From NCBI RefSeq assembly GCF_010894435.1, contig NZ_JAAIXZ010000007.1, forward strand, positions 68,879 through 132,878: a stretch of 64,000 bases of DNA, written 5' to 3'. A program made the position numbers and the translations under genes. The notes below the pieces were generated by a model. It was not told the DNA's origin, made no database searches, and worked only from the letters and a program-made list of their open reading frames with translations. The first letter of the stretch is position 1. Each line of letters begins with the position of its first letter. Positions 40,827-49,849 of the stretch are shown in pieces. The stretch is from Pyxidicoccus trucidator (lineage in GTDB: Bacteria; Myxococcota; Myxococcia; Myxococcales; Myxococcaceae).

Positions 40827-43286
40827 TCAGGGCTGCGTCTGGGGCGTGAAGCTCCAGGTGAAGGTGAGATCCGAAGCGGAGAAGGTCTTCGCGAAGCGCC
40901 CATCCGGCAGGACGGTGGGTGGATTCACATACACTCCGTTGTTCACGTCATTGGTGGTGAGGAGTCCTCCCGTGACGGTGTAATGGGGACTATCGCAGTC
41001 CGGGCCCGTCACCTGCTCCGCGACGCTCGAGTTGTCCGCCAGCGCGGCGACGTACGCGCGCGCCGGCTGCTTCAGCCAGTCCGCCAACGCGGGGTCGGGG
41101 CTGTGCAGCTCGGGGAACGGGTTCGTCTCCAGGAAGCCGGAGAAAGGAAGCAGCACGAAGTTGGCGGGGCCGAAGCTGTACGAGCAGGGGCTGCTACCGT
41201 AGCTCACCTCGAGGGAGAAGGAGCCGCTCGGGGACAGGAGCAGGTTCGCTCCGAGCCGGAGCGTGTCCGGGAGCTGCGGGTGCTTGAAGTCGAGCCTCGT
41301 CGCCGAGGCCTCCACCTCGAAGGTCACCGCGGCCACGCCCTTGCGCCCCATCCCCGTCCAAGTCGGGTGATGATCGAGGGCGGTCGATGTGCCCTGAAGC
41401 TTCCAGCAGCCGATGTTGTTGCGCTTCAGGTAGGGCGCCCGGGGGGCCGTCACGCTGCCGCCCTGCTCGGTCTCCGCATTGCTCAGGATGATGACCAGGT
41501 GCTGCGCGCGCTGGTTCTTCATGTCCCGGCAGAGCCCGACGAACTCGTAGTCGGACCAGTCCTCCTCCTGCCAGGCGCCGGAGCCGTCCATCCACAGCGC
41601 CTGCACCTTGAGGTGCTTGCCCGCCTTCTTCGGCTCGAAGAAGCCGTTGTAGAAGAGCACCGAGCGGGTCGCCGGGTCCTTGAAGTCGAAGTAGTAGACG
41701 CGGTGCGAGAGGTTCTTCAGCTCCGGCCCCAGGTCGTCCTTCTTCTCCGGCGAGCCGCCGAGGTCGCCGGGCGCGTCCACCGTCTTCACCGTCTCACCCA
41801 GCGCGTCCCACGTCGTGAAGGACGCGGGCTTCGCGTCCACCGGGGCCTGGTTCCACAGCAGCTTCCCGAAGAGCGGCCAGTGCTTCTGGAAGCCGCCCGG
41901 CACGACGGCGTCGATGGCCTCCACGCCGGTGTCGTAGGACTGCGTCGCCGCGAGGATGCCCTTCACCGTCGACGGGCCGAGCGTGTTGGCAATGTACTGG
42001 ATCCAGAGATAGGCGCCGTAGTCGCGCTCCGCGTCGGACTTGCTCGCGCTGCAGTGGCCCTTGGTGCGGTCCTGGAGCGGAAGCTCGGGCGTGCTCAGGT
42101 AGCAGCTCGCGAAGTCCTGCTCGAGCTGGAGGGACTTGCCGTACACGGCGTCGATGGCCCAGTTGGCGACCGCGTCGCGAAGCCACCCATAGCTGGCCTG
42201 GAAGGAAGCAGTCTTGAACGCCCAGTGGCTGGCGTGCATCAGCTCGTGCGCGGCGGAGGCCTTGAGCTCGTCGGTGGACAGCGACGAGTCCACCATGATG
42301 AACACGGAGGACTGATACGGCGCGCCAAACTCGGGGACCGTGAGGCCGCGGAAGTCGACGTTGCGCACGAGGAACACATCGAGCTTCGGGCTGTTGAGCG
42401 AGCAGCCTCCTCCCGTGTCCGGAAGGGGCTCGGGGAAGCCGAGCGTGTCGATGAGCCTGGGCCAGATGTCCTTCTCGATGGCCTCCGACACGATGGCGGC
42501 CTTCGCCTTCTGACCGGGGACGGTGAACTGGTACCAGACGTTGACCTTTGCCTGGGGGGAGTTGACGAAGTCCCACCCGTCGGTGCTCGCCTTGCAGGTG
42601 GGACGTCCGTTGCCGAGCCCCTGTCCGCTTCCGGGAGGCGCGAGCCAGCTCGCGCCGTCGGCGGGCGGCACCAGGTACGGGTCCACCGCGGCCCGTGTCT
42701 CGGCGGACAGCGTGTCGTACTGGTCGATGACGTCCTGGAGCACCTCGGTCTCGAAGGCGCCGCTCGCGCGCCCCTTGTACTGGAAGGGCAGGCGCGGGTC
42801 GGAGAAGGCGGCATAGACGCGGTAGGTGAGCAGCTCCTGCGGCGTGAGGAGCCCCGCCTCGGCGGCCTCGGCGAGGTACTCCTCGGAGCTCTGCATGTCC
42901 TCCGGAGCTTCGATGACCAGCACCGCCACCGGCGGGCTCGAGACGCGTCCGGCGGAAGCGGTCACCAGCGACACGCCACCGAAAGCGCCCTGGACGCGCC
43001 CGTCCTCGACGCCGGCCACGGTGGCGTCGGTGCCGGACCAGGTGAAGCTCACGTCCTTCAGCAGCGCGCCGTCCTCGTCGTAGGCGAACGCCGCCAGCGT
43101 CAGCTGCTCCCCCACCCACAGGAAGCCCTGGTCCGGGGTGACGACGATGCGGTCCACCTTCGCGTTGTCGGAGCCGGCATCCGGGTCATCGTTGTCGTCG
43201 TTGTCGTCGTCGTTGGAGCCGGTGCAGGCGGCCAGGGCCACAAGGAGTGCGAGCAGGAAGCGCGGAGGAGTCGACCGTGAGCACAT
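40827..43286 (-). CDS. HExxH metallopeptidase-like lipoprotein with Ig-like domain
   Basis: ATG 43286; 819 residues. Lipoprotein signal ending LAAC, then an Asp/Asn tract from a trinucleotide repeat. Residues ~40-130 form a Big-2-like Ig domain (VTPDQGFLWVGEQLTL, FTWSGTDATVAGV). A putative zinc site HELMHASHW lies near residue 350, followed by YGWLRDAVANWAID, which recalls the helix carrying the third ligand in secreted neutral peptidases. The rest (450-819) is beta-rich with scattered cysteines. An exported peptidase is likely, though the third ligand is not certain. Confidence 0.75.
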   Translation of the reverse strand: MCSRSTPPRFLLALLVALAACTGSNDDDNDDNDDPDAGSDNAKVDRIVVTPDQGFLWVGEQLTLAAFAYDEDGALLKDVSFTWSGTDATVAGVEDGRVQGAFGGVSLVTASAGRVSSPPVAVLVIEAPEDMQSSEEYLAEAAEAGLLTPQELLTYRVYAAFSDPRLPFQYKGRASGAFETEVLQDVIDQYDTLSAETRAAVDPYLVPPADGASWLAPPGSGQGLGNGRPTCKASTDGWDFVNSPQAKVNVWYQFTVPGQKAKAAIVSEAIEKDIWPRLIDTLGFPEPLPDTGGGCSLNSPKLDVFLVRNVDFRGLTVPEFGAPYQSSVFIMVDSSLSTDELKASAAHELMHASHWAFKTASFQASYGWLRDAVANWAIDAVYGKSLQLEQDFASCYLSTPELPLQDRTKGHCSASKSDAERDYGAYLWIQYIANTLGPSTVKGILAATQSYDTGVEAIDAVVPGGFQKHWPLFGKLLWNQAPVDAKPASFTTWDALGETVKTVDAPGDLGGSPEKKDDLGPELKNLSHRVYYFDFKDPATRSVLFYNGFFEPKKAGKHLKVQALWMDGSGAWQEEDWSDYEFVGLCRDMKNQRAQHLVIILSNAETEQGGSVTAPRAPYLKRNNIGCWKLQGTSTALDHHPTWTGMGRKGVAAVTFEVEASATRLDFKHPQLPDTLRLGANLLLSPSGSFSLEVSYGSSPCSYSFGPANFVLLPFSGFLETNPFPELHSPDPALADWLKQPARAYVAALADNSSVAEQVTGPDCDSPHYTVTGGLLTTNDVNNGVYVNPPTVLPDGRFAKTFSASDLTFTWSFTPQTQP
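43191..43215. repeat. trinucleotide repeat coding an Asp/Asn tract
   Basis: Runs of gtcgtc/gttgtc code for the acidic stretch after the lipoprotein cysteine of the metallopeptidase. Slippage here would change the linker length by single residues without loss of frame. Confidence 0.6.
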
Positions 43287-43361
43287 GGGTTCACCCAGAG
43301 TGAGCCGGTGACTCTACGCCCCCGCCTGGGAGGCGCAACCGGCGACCTCGAGCTCCTCCAT

Positions 43362-44804
43362 TCATGGGCTGTCGTCTCGAGCCGCGGGGCCCGAGGTGGC
43401 AGGGCGTGGCGAAGTCATGGCGGGGAGGTAGCACGCGCCTTCGTATTCAAAGCCGTCCCAATCATCACAGTCCTTCACGTCCACGGGCAGCTTCCTCCAG
43501 CAACCGCCGTTGATGGCGACCTGCACCTTGCCGCGACAGCGTCCGTGGCCGTCCGGGCGCCGCTGCCCTGGGACGGGTTTTGGTGGCAGGTCTACCGCGA
43601 TGGAGGCCCACACGGAGGGGGCGCGCTCGGGCGCCTCCGGCGCTGTCAGTACGGAGTCCCCGACGGCCACGGTGCCGGCATCCTTCGTCTCTTCCTGCTC
43701 CGCGCGGTGGGACGTCGTGGGCTCCTCGGGAGGGCTCACGCTCCGCAGCCCCCCGGCGCTCAGCGCCAGTGCGCCTGCGAGGCCGGCGGCGGCGAGCCAG
43801 GGCCATCTCCGCATGGGAGGAGGGCGCCGCACCGTGACGCGCTGGGGGAGGGGAAAGAGGCCCGCGGGCCGAGGCTCATCTCCCGTGAAGAGCGGCACAT
43901 CCGCCTCGCGTCCCGCGTTGCGCGCAGCCTGCTCCAGCGCTTCGGCCAACTCCCGCGCGCTGCCTCGCGCCTCGGGGCGGGGCGAGAGCATCCGGGACAC
44001 CAGGGCGCTGAGTTCTGGAATGCAGCGGGGGTTGCAGACTCGCGCCGTCCAGTGCGCCAGCTCCTCGGTGCGCCAGAGCCAGGCATCCGCCTTCTCCCAG
44101 GGGTGGGCGGACGGAGGGTACTTCTCGGTGACGAGGCGATAGGCGGTGACACCCAGGGCGAAGAGGTCATCCGCGGCCCCCGGGGCATAGGGGACGGGCG
44201 GGGGCTTTCGGGGGCCGAAGACGAAGCGCCACGCCTCGGGCGAGCGGTAGGACGGGGTGCCGGGAGGAAAGAGGTGAGAGGTGAGGGTGGCAGCGCCCAG
44301 GTGGTGTCCGGAGCCGAAGTCCATGAGGAAGGCCTGGCCGTCTGCGCGCCGGACGAGGACGTTGTCACCCTTCACATCGCGGTGGAGGCCTGCTGCCGAA
44401 TGGGTGGCGTCCAGGGCGCGGGCCAGCCGGGCCAGAAGCTGAAGCACCTGTCGTGAAGACGGGCGCTGTGCCTGGGCCCACTCATAGAGCGGCGAGCCCT
44501 CCACCCACTCCATGACGAGCCAGGCGTAGGAGACGCCCTCGTGGGGCTGCCAGTGGCCACTGTCCAGCAGGCGTGGGACGGCGGGGTGGTGGACGCGGGA
44601 GAGCAGCTCGGCCTCCCGTGCGAAGCGCCCATCCCCCGGGTGCAGGGCCAGCTTGAGGGCCACGACGTGCGCGTGCTGCTGCTCTTCGTGCACGGCGCGG
44701 TAGACGACACCGTAGGCGCCCCGGCCGCGCTGCCCCAGCAGCCGCCACGGGCCGATTCGCGTCCCGGGGGGCAGGCTTCCCGGATTGAGGTCATCAGACT
44801 CCAT
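43362..44804 (-). CDS. membrane Ser/Thr protein kinase, copy 2
   Basis: ATG 44804; 480 residues, the same length as copy 1. All kinase motifs (GQRGRGAYG, VALKLAL, HRDVKGDN, DFG) are identical, as is the transmembrane segment. Differences between copies are concentrated after the membrane helix: for example EAPERAPSVWASIAVDLP here versus VAPKRAPSVWSSIAVDVP in copy 1, and CDDWDGFEYEGACYLPA versus CAEWGGLEYKGACYLPA. This suggests that the two kinases share substrates or regulation inside the cell and diverge in what they sense. It is divergent from the next gene. Confidence 0.88.
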   Translation of the reverse strand: MESDDLNPGSLPPGTRIGPWRLLGQRGRGAYGVVYRAVHEEQQHAHVVALKLALHPGDGRFAREAELLSRVHHPAVPRLLDSGHWQPHEGVSYAWLVMEWVEGSPLYEWAQAQRPSSRQVLQLLARLARALDATHSAAGLHRDVKGDNVLVRRADGQAFLMDFGSGHHLGAATLTSHLFPPGTPSYRSPEAWRFVFGPRKPPPVPYAPGAADDLFALGVTAYRLVTEKYPPSAHPWEKADAWLWRTEELAHWTARVCNPRCIPELSALVSRMLSPRPEARGSARELAEALEQAARNAGREADVPLFTGDEPRPAGLFPLPQRVTVRRPPPMRRWPWLAAAGLAGALALSAGGLRSVSPPEEPTTSHRAEQEETKDAGTVAVGDSVLTAPEAPERAPSVWASIAVDLPPKPVPGQRRPDGHGRCRGKVQVAINGGCWRKLPVDVKDCDDWDGFEYEGACYLPAMTSPRPATSGPAARDDSP

Positions 44805-44889
44805 GAGGCACCCCGTGAGGCGGTCCGCACCGCGCCCGAGGAGACTACTCGCGAGGTAGTGGAACTCCAACGTCATCCGGCAGGTGGAC
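43364..44889. repeat. 1,526-bp duplicated segment, copy 2
   Basis: Direct repeat with 32253-33778. The right end is shared through GCAGGTGGAC and the left end through CTGTCGTCTCGAG. No terminal inverted repeats or target duplications were seen. Confidence 0.85.
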
Positions 44890-45034
44890 CACGGCCCCCC
44901 ACCGGACTGACGTGGGGAGGCGTGGGAGCGCGCTCGGAGTCAACACTGGCCCGAGCTGTAGATGGAGCTGTTCGCGAGTCGGCCGAGCCTGTGGCGCCGT
45001 GACGGGTAGCGAGTTGCAATATGGTGCCGGACAG

Positions 45035-45919
45035 ATGCTCCCCCTACAACGCTGGCTGCCACCGGACGAAGCCGCTTCCTACCTGCGGCCGTACGACGCG
45101 TTCCGGAGCACCGGTGCCCGCATCGGTATGGATGTCGATGCCTCGGTGCTCTCCCACGGCATCTCCAACAGCGGTGCCGGGCTGTTCTCGGGAGGACGGG
45201 TCGCGTCGCTCGTCCTCGAGAATGACCGGGGCTCGACCTTCGTCGACGGCGACCTGCTCGTCGACGGGTGGCTGGAGAACCCGGGCGGGCTCGTCTTCGT
45301 GCGTGGCAACCTCATCGCGCAGACGCTCTTCACCAGCGGCTACCTCATCGTGCTCGGAGAGCTCCGTGTCCGGCGCCTGTTCGGCGAGGACGAGCCGGAC
45401 GGCACCTACGTCTTCGGCGACGCCCACGTCGAGAGCGCGGTCTTCTCCCACAACCATCTCTTCGACGTGTGGGGGACGACCACGCTCGGAGAAGAGGTCC
45501 ACGACGAAGTGAACGGGCGCGAGGCGATGCGGCAACGGCTCGTCGACTGGAGCGTGCTCTCCGACCCGCGTGCCGATTACTACCTCGACGAGGTCCAGCG
45601 CGGCCTGCGCGCCCTGGCCGAACAGTGGGGTCCGCTGCCCGAGGACCTTGCCGCGCGGCGGTACACGCCGAAGCCAACGGAGGTCCTTGTCGCCGAGAAG
45701 ACCGCGGCTCCCCGGCCCGACGTCATCATCGAGCTCGAGCGTTGGCTCGACGAGGCGGGGCTGACGCAGCGGCAGCAGCTCGAGGCGCTCCGCACCCACT
45801 GGCTCCCCCGGCTGACGGACGCGGAGGCCCGGGTCGAGGCGCGGCGCCTCATTCGCAAGGCCCTCAACTCGAAGAAGCTCGTCGGGGAGCGGGACGCCCT
45901 GCTGCGCGCGCTCGAATAG
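45035..45919 (+). CDS. hypothetical protein with beta-helix-like repeats
   Basis: ATG 45035 gives 294 residues; the frame is open upstream to 44912 but that part has shadow composition. The middle (residues ~45-145) is a run of short repeats such as VDGDLLVDGWLEN, VRGNLIAQTLFTSG, LIVLGELRVRRL and VFGDAHVESAV, reading as rungs of a small beta-helix, somewhat like bactofilin cores. The C-terminal 130 residues are helical and charged (LTDAEARVEARRLIRKALN). There is no signal peptide, so it is cytoplasmic. I do not recognise the family. The 230-bp gap before it holds divergent promoters with kinase copy 2. Confidence 0.65.
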   Translation: MLPLQRWLPPDEAASYLRPYDAFRSTGARIGMDVDASVLSHGISNSGAGLFSGGRVASLVLENDRGSTFVDGDLLVDGWLENPGGLVFVRGNLIAQTLFTSGYLIVLGELRVRRLFGEDEPDGTYVFGDAHVESAVFSHNHLFDVWGTTTLGEEVHDEVNGREAMRQRLVDWSVLSDPRADYYLDEVQRGLRALAEQWGPLPEDLAARRYTPKPTEVLVAEKTAAPRPDVIIELERWLDEAGLTQRQQLEALRTHWLPRLTDAEARVEARRLIRKALNSKKLVGERDALLRALE

Positions 45920-45964
45920 CCCGCCCGCTTGTCCGGGAGGGCTCGCAACAGGCGCAACAGGCAA

Positions 45965-46005
45965 AGGGCCAGGAGTTGAGAGGGACTCCCCCAGGACTCC
46001 AGGCC
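45965..46005. terminator. bidirectional terminator between convergent genes
   Basis: GGGCCaGGAGT pairs with ACTCCaGGCCC with a single A-A mismatch. It is flanked by AAA on the left and TT on the right, so it can work on either strand. It lies in the 109-bp gap between two convergent stops. Confidence 0.6.
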
Positions 46006-46028
46006 CTTCGTCACCCTTCAAGCCCTGC

Positions 46029-47906
46029 TCAGAACATCGAGAGCTCGTACGAGCGAACCGTGCCCGTGCTCTGGCTGTACATCAGCACGTACGGCTTGCC
46101 ACCCTGCATGAACGGCACGACAGTGGTCGCGCCCGTGAACATCGTGCCGGCGAAGGCGTCGGCGGACGTCGTGCCATCGAGCGCGAGGCGCTTCGTCGAA
46201 GCGCTGCCGGTTCCAGGCTGATACGCGAGCACATGGCCCGGCCCATTGAAGGCCAGCGTCTTCAGGTTCATGCCAGTGGCCAGGGTCGCGCTGGAGAGCA
46301 CGCTCACCCCGTTGGACACGATCCTGTCGTGGTGGATGAGGCCGTTGGCGGCGTTGTACGCCACCAGGTGCGGCGTCCCCCCGATGTCGTAGGCGGCGAA
46401 GTGCGTGAAGCCGGTGCCCCACGTGCCCGACCAGGTCGTGGTCGAGTCGCTACCCGTCGAGTTCAGCTTCTCGTGGCGCACGGCGCCCGTGTTCTTGTTG
46501 TACAGGAGCAGGTAGTTCTCACCATTCATGACGAACGGTTCGATGCTCGTGAACCCGGCCGGCCAGGTCTTGATGGCCTTGATGATCGGCCCCTGCAGGT
46601 TGCTGGGGAACGTGTCGTAGTGCGCGTCGCCCGTCGTGCTGTTGTAGGCGATGAAGTATGGGTAGTTGTTGATGGAGTACGGCGCGAAGTGGGTGAAGCC
46701 GGTGCCCCACGTATAGCTCCACACGGTGTTCGTGCCATTCGCGTTCGCGTAGAACTTGTCGAAGTGCACGGCGCCGGTGCTGGTGTTGTACGCCAGTTGA
46801 TGCGGCTCGCCATTCAGGGTGAAGGGCATGAGTGTCGTCCACCCGGTCCCCCACGTCCCGCTGAACACCTGACGCACGGGACCAGACGTCGGCAGGCTGA
46901 GCGACAGGCCATCGACGTGCTCTACGAAGAACACCTGCGGGGTCGGCGACACCGCGGGGTCGTAGCGGACGAAGGTCTGCTCCTTCCTCCCATTGGGGAA
47001 GTCCCAGGCCTTGACGCTGCTCGCGGCAATGCCATCGAACGTGCCAATCAGCGAGACGTCTGAGGTCACGGAGACGTTGTAGCGCTGCCCATCGCCAACG
47101 TCATTGATGCGCAGCGGGTAGGTCCCTGCCTGATAGCCGCTGAACGCGACCTTGTGCTGGCTGCCCAGCGTGAAGGTCATGCGATAGCCGCCGAGGTTGG
47201 CGTCCCACACCTTCTGCGGGGTGTAGCGGCCGTACGCGATCATCATCGCGAACCCGGCGTTCATCTGGCCCTTGATGTAGTCGTTCGTGACGTGCCGCGT
47301 CTGGTCGCTGAAGTCACGGAAGGCGGCACCGACGGTATCGTTGACGAGGACGCTGGTGCTCCATGCGCAGGAGCCGTAGACGTCCGGGGCACAGCCCGTG
47401 GGAAACTTGCGAACCGTCGTGGACGCCGTGTCGAAGTCCTTGAGCAGCTCGTGGAAGTACATCGGCTGCGCCGCGTTTGCCCAACGGTACTGCTGCGTGA
47501 CCTGTTCGTAGGCCTTCGTGGTCGCCAGCGGGGGAGTGGCGCCGTTGTTGCCGGCCACGAGGGTGTCCCAGGTCAGCGTACGGTCGGTCAACGCTCGCGG
47601 ACTGGTCCGATTGGCGAGCGCCGTGTTCACGACCGTGGCGATGGATGTGTCGTAACACCCCCAGGGGCTCATCGACTGCACGTCGACGTCGATCAGGTTG
47701 CTCGTCTGGCTCAGGAGCGGCATGCCGAGGACCGTGCACGTACCGCTCGTGCCCGTCGGGCAATCCATCGAGCTGCCGACCTTGATGTCCCCACGGACCT
47801 CTCCCAGCACCTCTTCGCCGACGTTTTCGGTGCCCTCCGGCGCGCCACATCCGGCGAACGACAGGGACAACGACAGCAAGCAGGCTGCTCTGAAATACGT
47901 CTTCAC
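46029..47906 (-). CDS. lipoprotein with possible C39-like peptidase domain and propeller repeats
   Basis: GTG 47906; 625 residues; lipoprotein signal ending FAGC. The first half (to about 290) has PLLSQ...SPWGCYDTSIATVV, then GSQHKVAFSGYQAG and INDVGDG, which may be the Cys, His and Asp of a C39/papain-like peptidase. The second half has six repeats of about 48 residues with the pattern TWGTGFTHFxPYxINxxPY, a YN-x-xTG turn and a following charged strand; this looks like a six-bladed lectin-like propeller. Exported; a secreted protease that binds surfaces is a reasonable guess, not shown. Confidence 0.65.
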   Translation of the reverse strand: MKTYFRAACLLSLSLSFAGCGAPEGTENVGEEVLGEVRGDIKVGSSMDCPTGTSGTCTVLGMPLLSQTSNLIDVDVQSMSPWGCYDTSIATVVNTALANRTSPRALTDRTLTWDTLVAGNNGATPPLATTKAYEQVTQQYRWANAAQPMYFHELLKDFDTASTTVRKFPTGCAPDVYGSCAWSTSVLVNDTVGAAFRDFSDQTRHVTNDYIKGQMNAGFAMMIAYGRYTPQKVWDANLGGYRMTFTLGSQHKVAFSGYQAGTYPLRINDVGDGQRYNVSVTSDVSLIGTFDGIAASSVKAWDFPNGRKEQTFVRYDPAVSPTPQVFFVEHVDGLSLSLPTSGPVRQVFSGTWGTGWTTLMPFTLNGEPHQLAYNTSTGAVHFDKFYANANGTNTVWSYTWGTGFTHFAPYSINNYPYFIAYNSTTGDAHYDTFPSNLQGPIIKAIKTWPAGFTSIEPFVMNGENYLLLYNKNTGAVRHEKLNSTGSDSTTTWSGTWGTGFTHFAAYDIGGTPHLVAYNAANGLIHHDRIVSNGVSVLSSATLATGMNLKTLAFNGPGHVLAYQPGTGSASTKRLALDGTTSADAFAGTMFTGATTVVPFMQGGKPYVLMYSQSTGTVRSYELSMF

Positions 47907-48063
47907 GGGCTGGGCTCCATTCGAGGGCTGGTGGTCAGCCCCAGGTAAACGCCCAGTGCACGAAACCTTCTCGTGCGATGATTCGTTCCGGTCCGCTGCG
48001 ACTCCCGGCGGTGAGCGTCAAGGATGAAGGCCTCCACGTGCGGCAGAGTAGGCTCTCGGGCTC

Positions 48064-48573
48064 ATGAAAGGACCGCTCCGCATGGAACAGCCCTACTCTG
48101 TATTGCGTGTGGAGGACCCTGATACCGGCAACCGCGCCCGGCTTCACTACACGCGCGACCACCCTTTGCGCAGCTGGATGACCGGGGTGGCGTTTGCCGC
48201 GCCGCCGCCCACGCCCATCGCGCTGGGGCTGCGCGGCACGGATGAAGAAGGGTGGGTGCTGGGGGATTTGTGGCTGACGCCGATTACTGTCATGTCCCGT
48301 CGCCTGCACACGGCGCTGGTGCAGGCGGGGGTGGATAACCTCGCGGTTTATCCGGCCACGTTGCGCGACCCCCTGACCGAGACAGTCGCTACCGATTTCG
48401 TCGCATTCAACCTGATCGGCAAGCGGCCCAGGGCGGAGCCAAGTGGGGCGTTGTTGTTCCGCCTGGCGGAGGCGGTCAATGTCATCTTGATTCATGACTC
48501 CGTCCGCCGCGCGGTCGAGGAGGCGGGCATCGACACCCTGGCCTTTGTCGACCCCGAAGATTTCGCGGGCTGA
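48064..48573 (+). CDS. orphan Imm11-family immunity protein
   Basis: A 169-residue cytoplasmic protein. LWLTPITVMSRRLHTALVQ, then GVDNLAVYPATL, DFVAFNLIG and LLFRLAEAVNVILIHDSVRR match the usual Imm11 (DUF1629) plan. No toxin gene is adjacent: the upstream gene runs away from it and the 340 bp downstream are empty. It may protect against toxins from neighbours (an orphan immunity gene) or be a leftover from a lost effector pair. A second Imm11 gene lies in the PAAR island at 19097. Confidence 0.7.
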   Translation: MKGPLRMEQPYSVLRVEDPDTGNRARLHYTRDHPLRSWMTGVAFAAPPPTPIALGLRGTDEEGWVLGDLWLTPITVMSRRLHTALVQAGVDNLAVYPATLRDPLTETVATDFVAFNLIGKRPRAEPSGALLFRLAEAVNVILIHDSVRRAVEEAGIDTLAFVDPEDFAG

Positions 48574-48914
48574 GGAGGAAGGACTCCAGGTGCGCGCCTC
48601 CTGGGCGGATGGAGCTGGCCTCGCTCGCGAGGTCGACGCCCTTCAAGAAAACGAGCGCCTCGAAGTGGTGGCCCGGGTCTGTACCGCACCGGATTGTTGA
48701 GACACCAGGTTGGTCGTCATCAGGCAGCTTGCTTCTGCATCAGCTCCCGCCAGGCCTCGCCAGCGCGGACGCCCTCAGCTCCGTGTTCACCGCTCCGTGA
48801 GAGAGGCGCGCGGGGCTGCGCGCGAAGCCAGCCGGCGCGCACGAACGGCCACGCGCGGAGCACGTTCCGACGCGAAAGCAGGTGGGGCGGGCGCTGGAGG
48901 CTGCGCCCCGCGCC
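48574..48914. other. gene-free stretch
   Basis: 341 bp with no supported gene. On the minus strand a short open end reads GEAWRELMQKQAA before a stop, which might be the last codons of a lost gene, but this is too short to assign. Confidence 0.4.
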
Positions 48915-49319
48915 TCATGAGCGCTTCGAGGCTCCGCGCGCGGCGTCGACACTCCAGATGCCGGAGCCATGCGCCGCGATGTAGAGGAACACGAAGCAGT
49001 AGAGCGCCGCGAGCTCGCCCTTGTTCACGATGGGGAGGATGTTGCCCCCGGCGGGAGCCACGTGCCCGATGAAGAAGGCCACCGCCATGGTGCCGCTGCA
49101 GATGAAGGCCGCGGGGCCCGCGAACAGCCCGAGGAGGACGAGCGCGCCGCCCACGAACTCGATGGCGCCCGCGCCGTAGATGATGAACGGCGGCGCCCCG
49201 GGGGGCGTGCCGCCGAACAGGCCGAAGAGCTTCTGCAGCCCGTGATGCAGGAACATGAATCCAGTCATGATGCGGAGGAGCGCGTAGATGCGTTCGGCGT
49301 GGGGCCGCAGGAATCCCAT
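48915..49319 (-). CDS. DoxX-family membrane protein
   Basis: A 134-residue integral membrane protein with four hydrophobic helices. The N-terminal ALLRIMTGFMFLHHGLQKLFG, then IIYGAGAIEFVGGALVLLGL and GHVAPAGGNILPIVNKGE are typical of DoxX proteins. The biochemical role of most DoxX members is unclear; links to thiosulfate oxidation, redox stress and quinones are known for some. It is followed on the same strand (upstream, at 49454) by a VOC-family gene, 135 bp away. Confidence 0.88.
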   Translation of the reverse strand: MGFLRPHAERIYALLRIMTGFMFLHHGLQKLFGLFGGTPPGAPPFIIYGAGAIEFVGGALVLLGLFAGPAAFICSGTMAVAFFIGHVAPAGGNILPIVNKGELAALYCFVFLYIAAHGSGIWSVDAARGASKRS

Positions 49320-49453
49320 GGGGACCTCCGAAAATGAGGCGGGCAGCCTACGACGGACCGGCCTCCGGCGCGGCTTCCCCCGGGATGTCCCGGCGTCAAC
49401 GCGTGAACAGATGCTGCGGCATCCCTCGCGCGACGCGAGGGGCTGCCCCGGCG

Positions 49454-49849
49454 TCAGCTCTCCTGGATGATGGACAGCACGTTGCCTGCCGGGTCCTTGA
49501 ACCAGGCAATCACCGGCCCTTCTCCCCGGAAGATGCCCTTCGCGTCGGTGTCCGCGGCGAACTGCGGGTAGCGCTCGAAGCGCACTCCACGCGCGGTCAG
49601 CTCGTCGACGACCTTCTCCACGTCCCGCACCGGGAAGTTGAGGATGGTGAACGTCGCGGGGACGTGGTCCTCCTTGGGATAGGCCATGACGTCACGGCCT
49701 CCGGCGAGGTGCAGCACCAGCAGGCCGTCCTCCTCCGACACCTTCAGGCCCAGCGTCTCCGCGTAGAACCTCCGCGCGGCCTGGATGTCCTTGACCGAGA
49801 ACCCGCTGAACGCCTGGGTCTCCCCCAGCTTCACAGTGTCTGCTTCCAT
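49454..49849 (-). CDS. VOC-family (glyoxalase-like) protein
   Basis: ATG 49849 gives 131 residues. The fold reads FSVKDIQAARRFYAETLGL...VLHLAGG...DVMAYPKEDH, then LNFPVRDVEKVVDELTARG and IAWFKDPAGNVLSIIQ, which is a paired beta-alpha-beta-beta-beta module of the vicinal oxygen chelate superfamily. Metal ligands typical of glyoxalase I or dioxygenases are only partly present, so the activity is unknown (a resistance, dioxygenase or binding role is possible). Confidence 0.85.
   Translation of the reverse strand: MEADTVKLGETQAFSGFSVKDIQAARRFYAETLGLKVSEEDGLLVLHLAGGRDVMAYPKEDHVPATFTILNFPVRDVEKVVDELTARGVRFERYPQFAADTDAKGIFRGEGPVIAWFKDPAGNVLSIIQES

Noticed and set aside
40758..43280. 840-codon plus-strand frame opposite the metallopeptidase lipoprotein
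   Set aside because: Antisense shadow; the minus strand has the signal peptide, HExxH motif and normal codon use.
48733..48820. Minus-strand tail reading GEAWRELMQKQAA then stop
   Set aside because: Too short to assign; it may be the end of a lost gene but could be chance.
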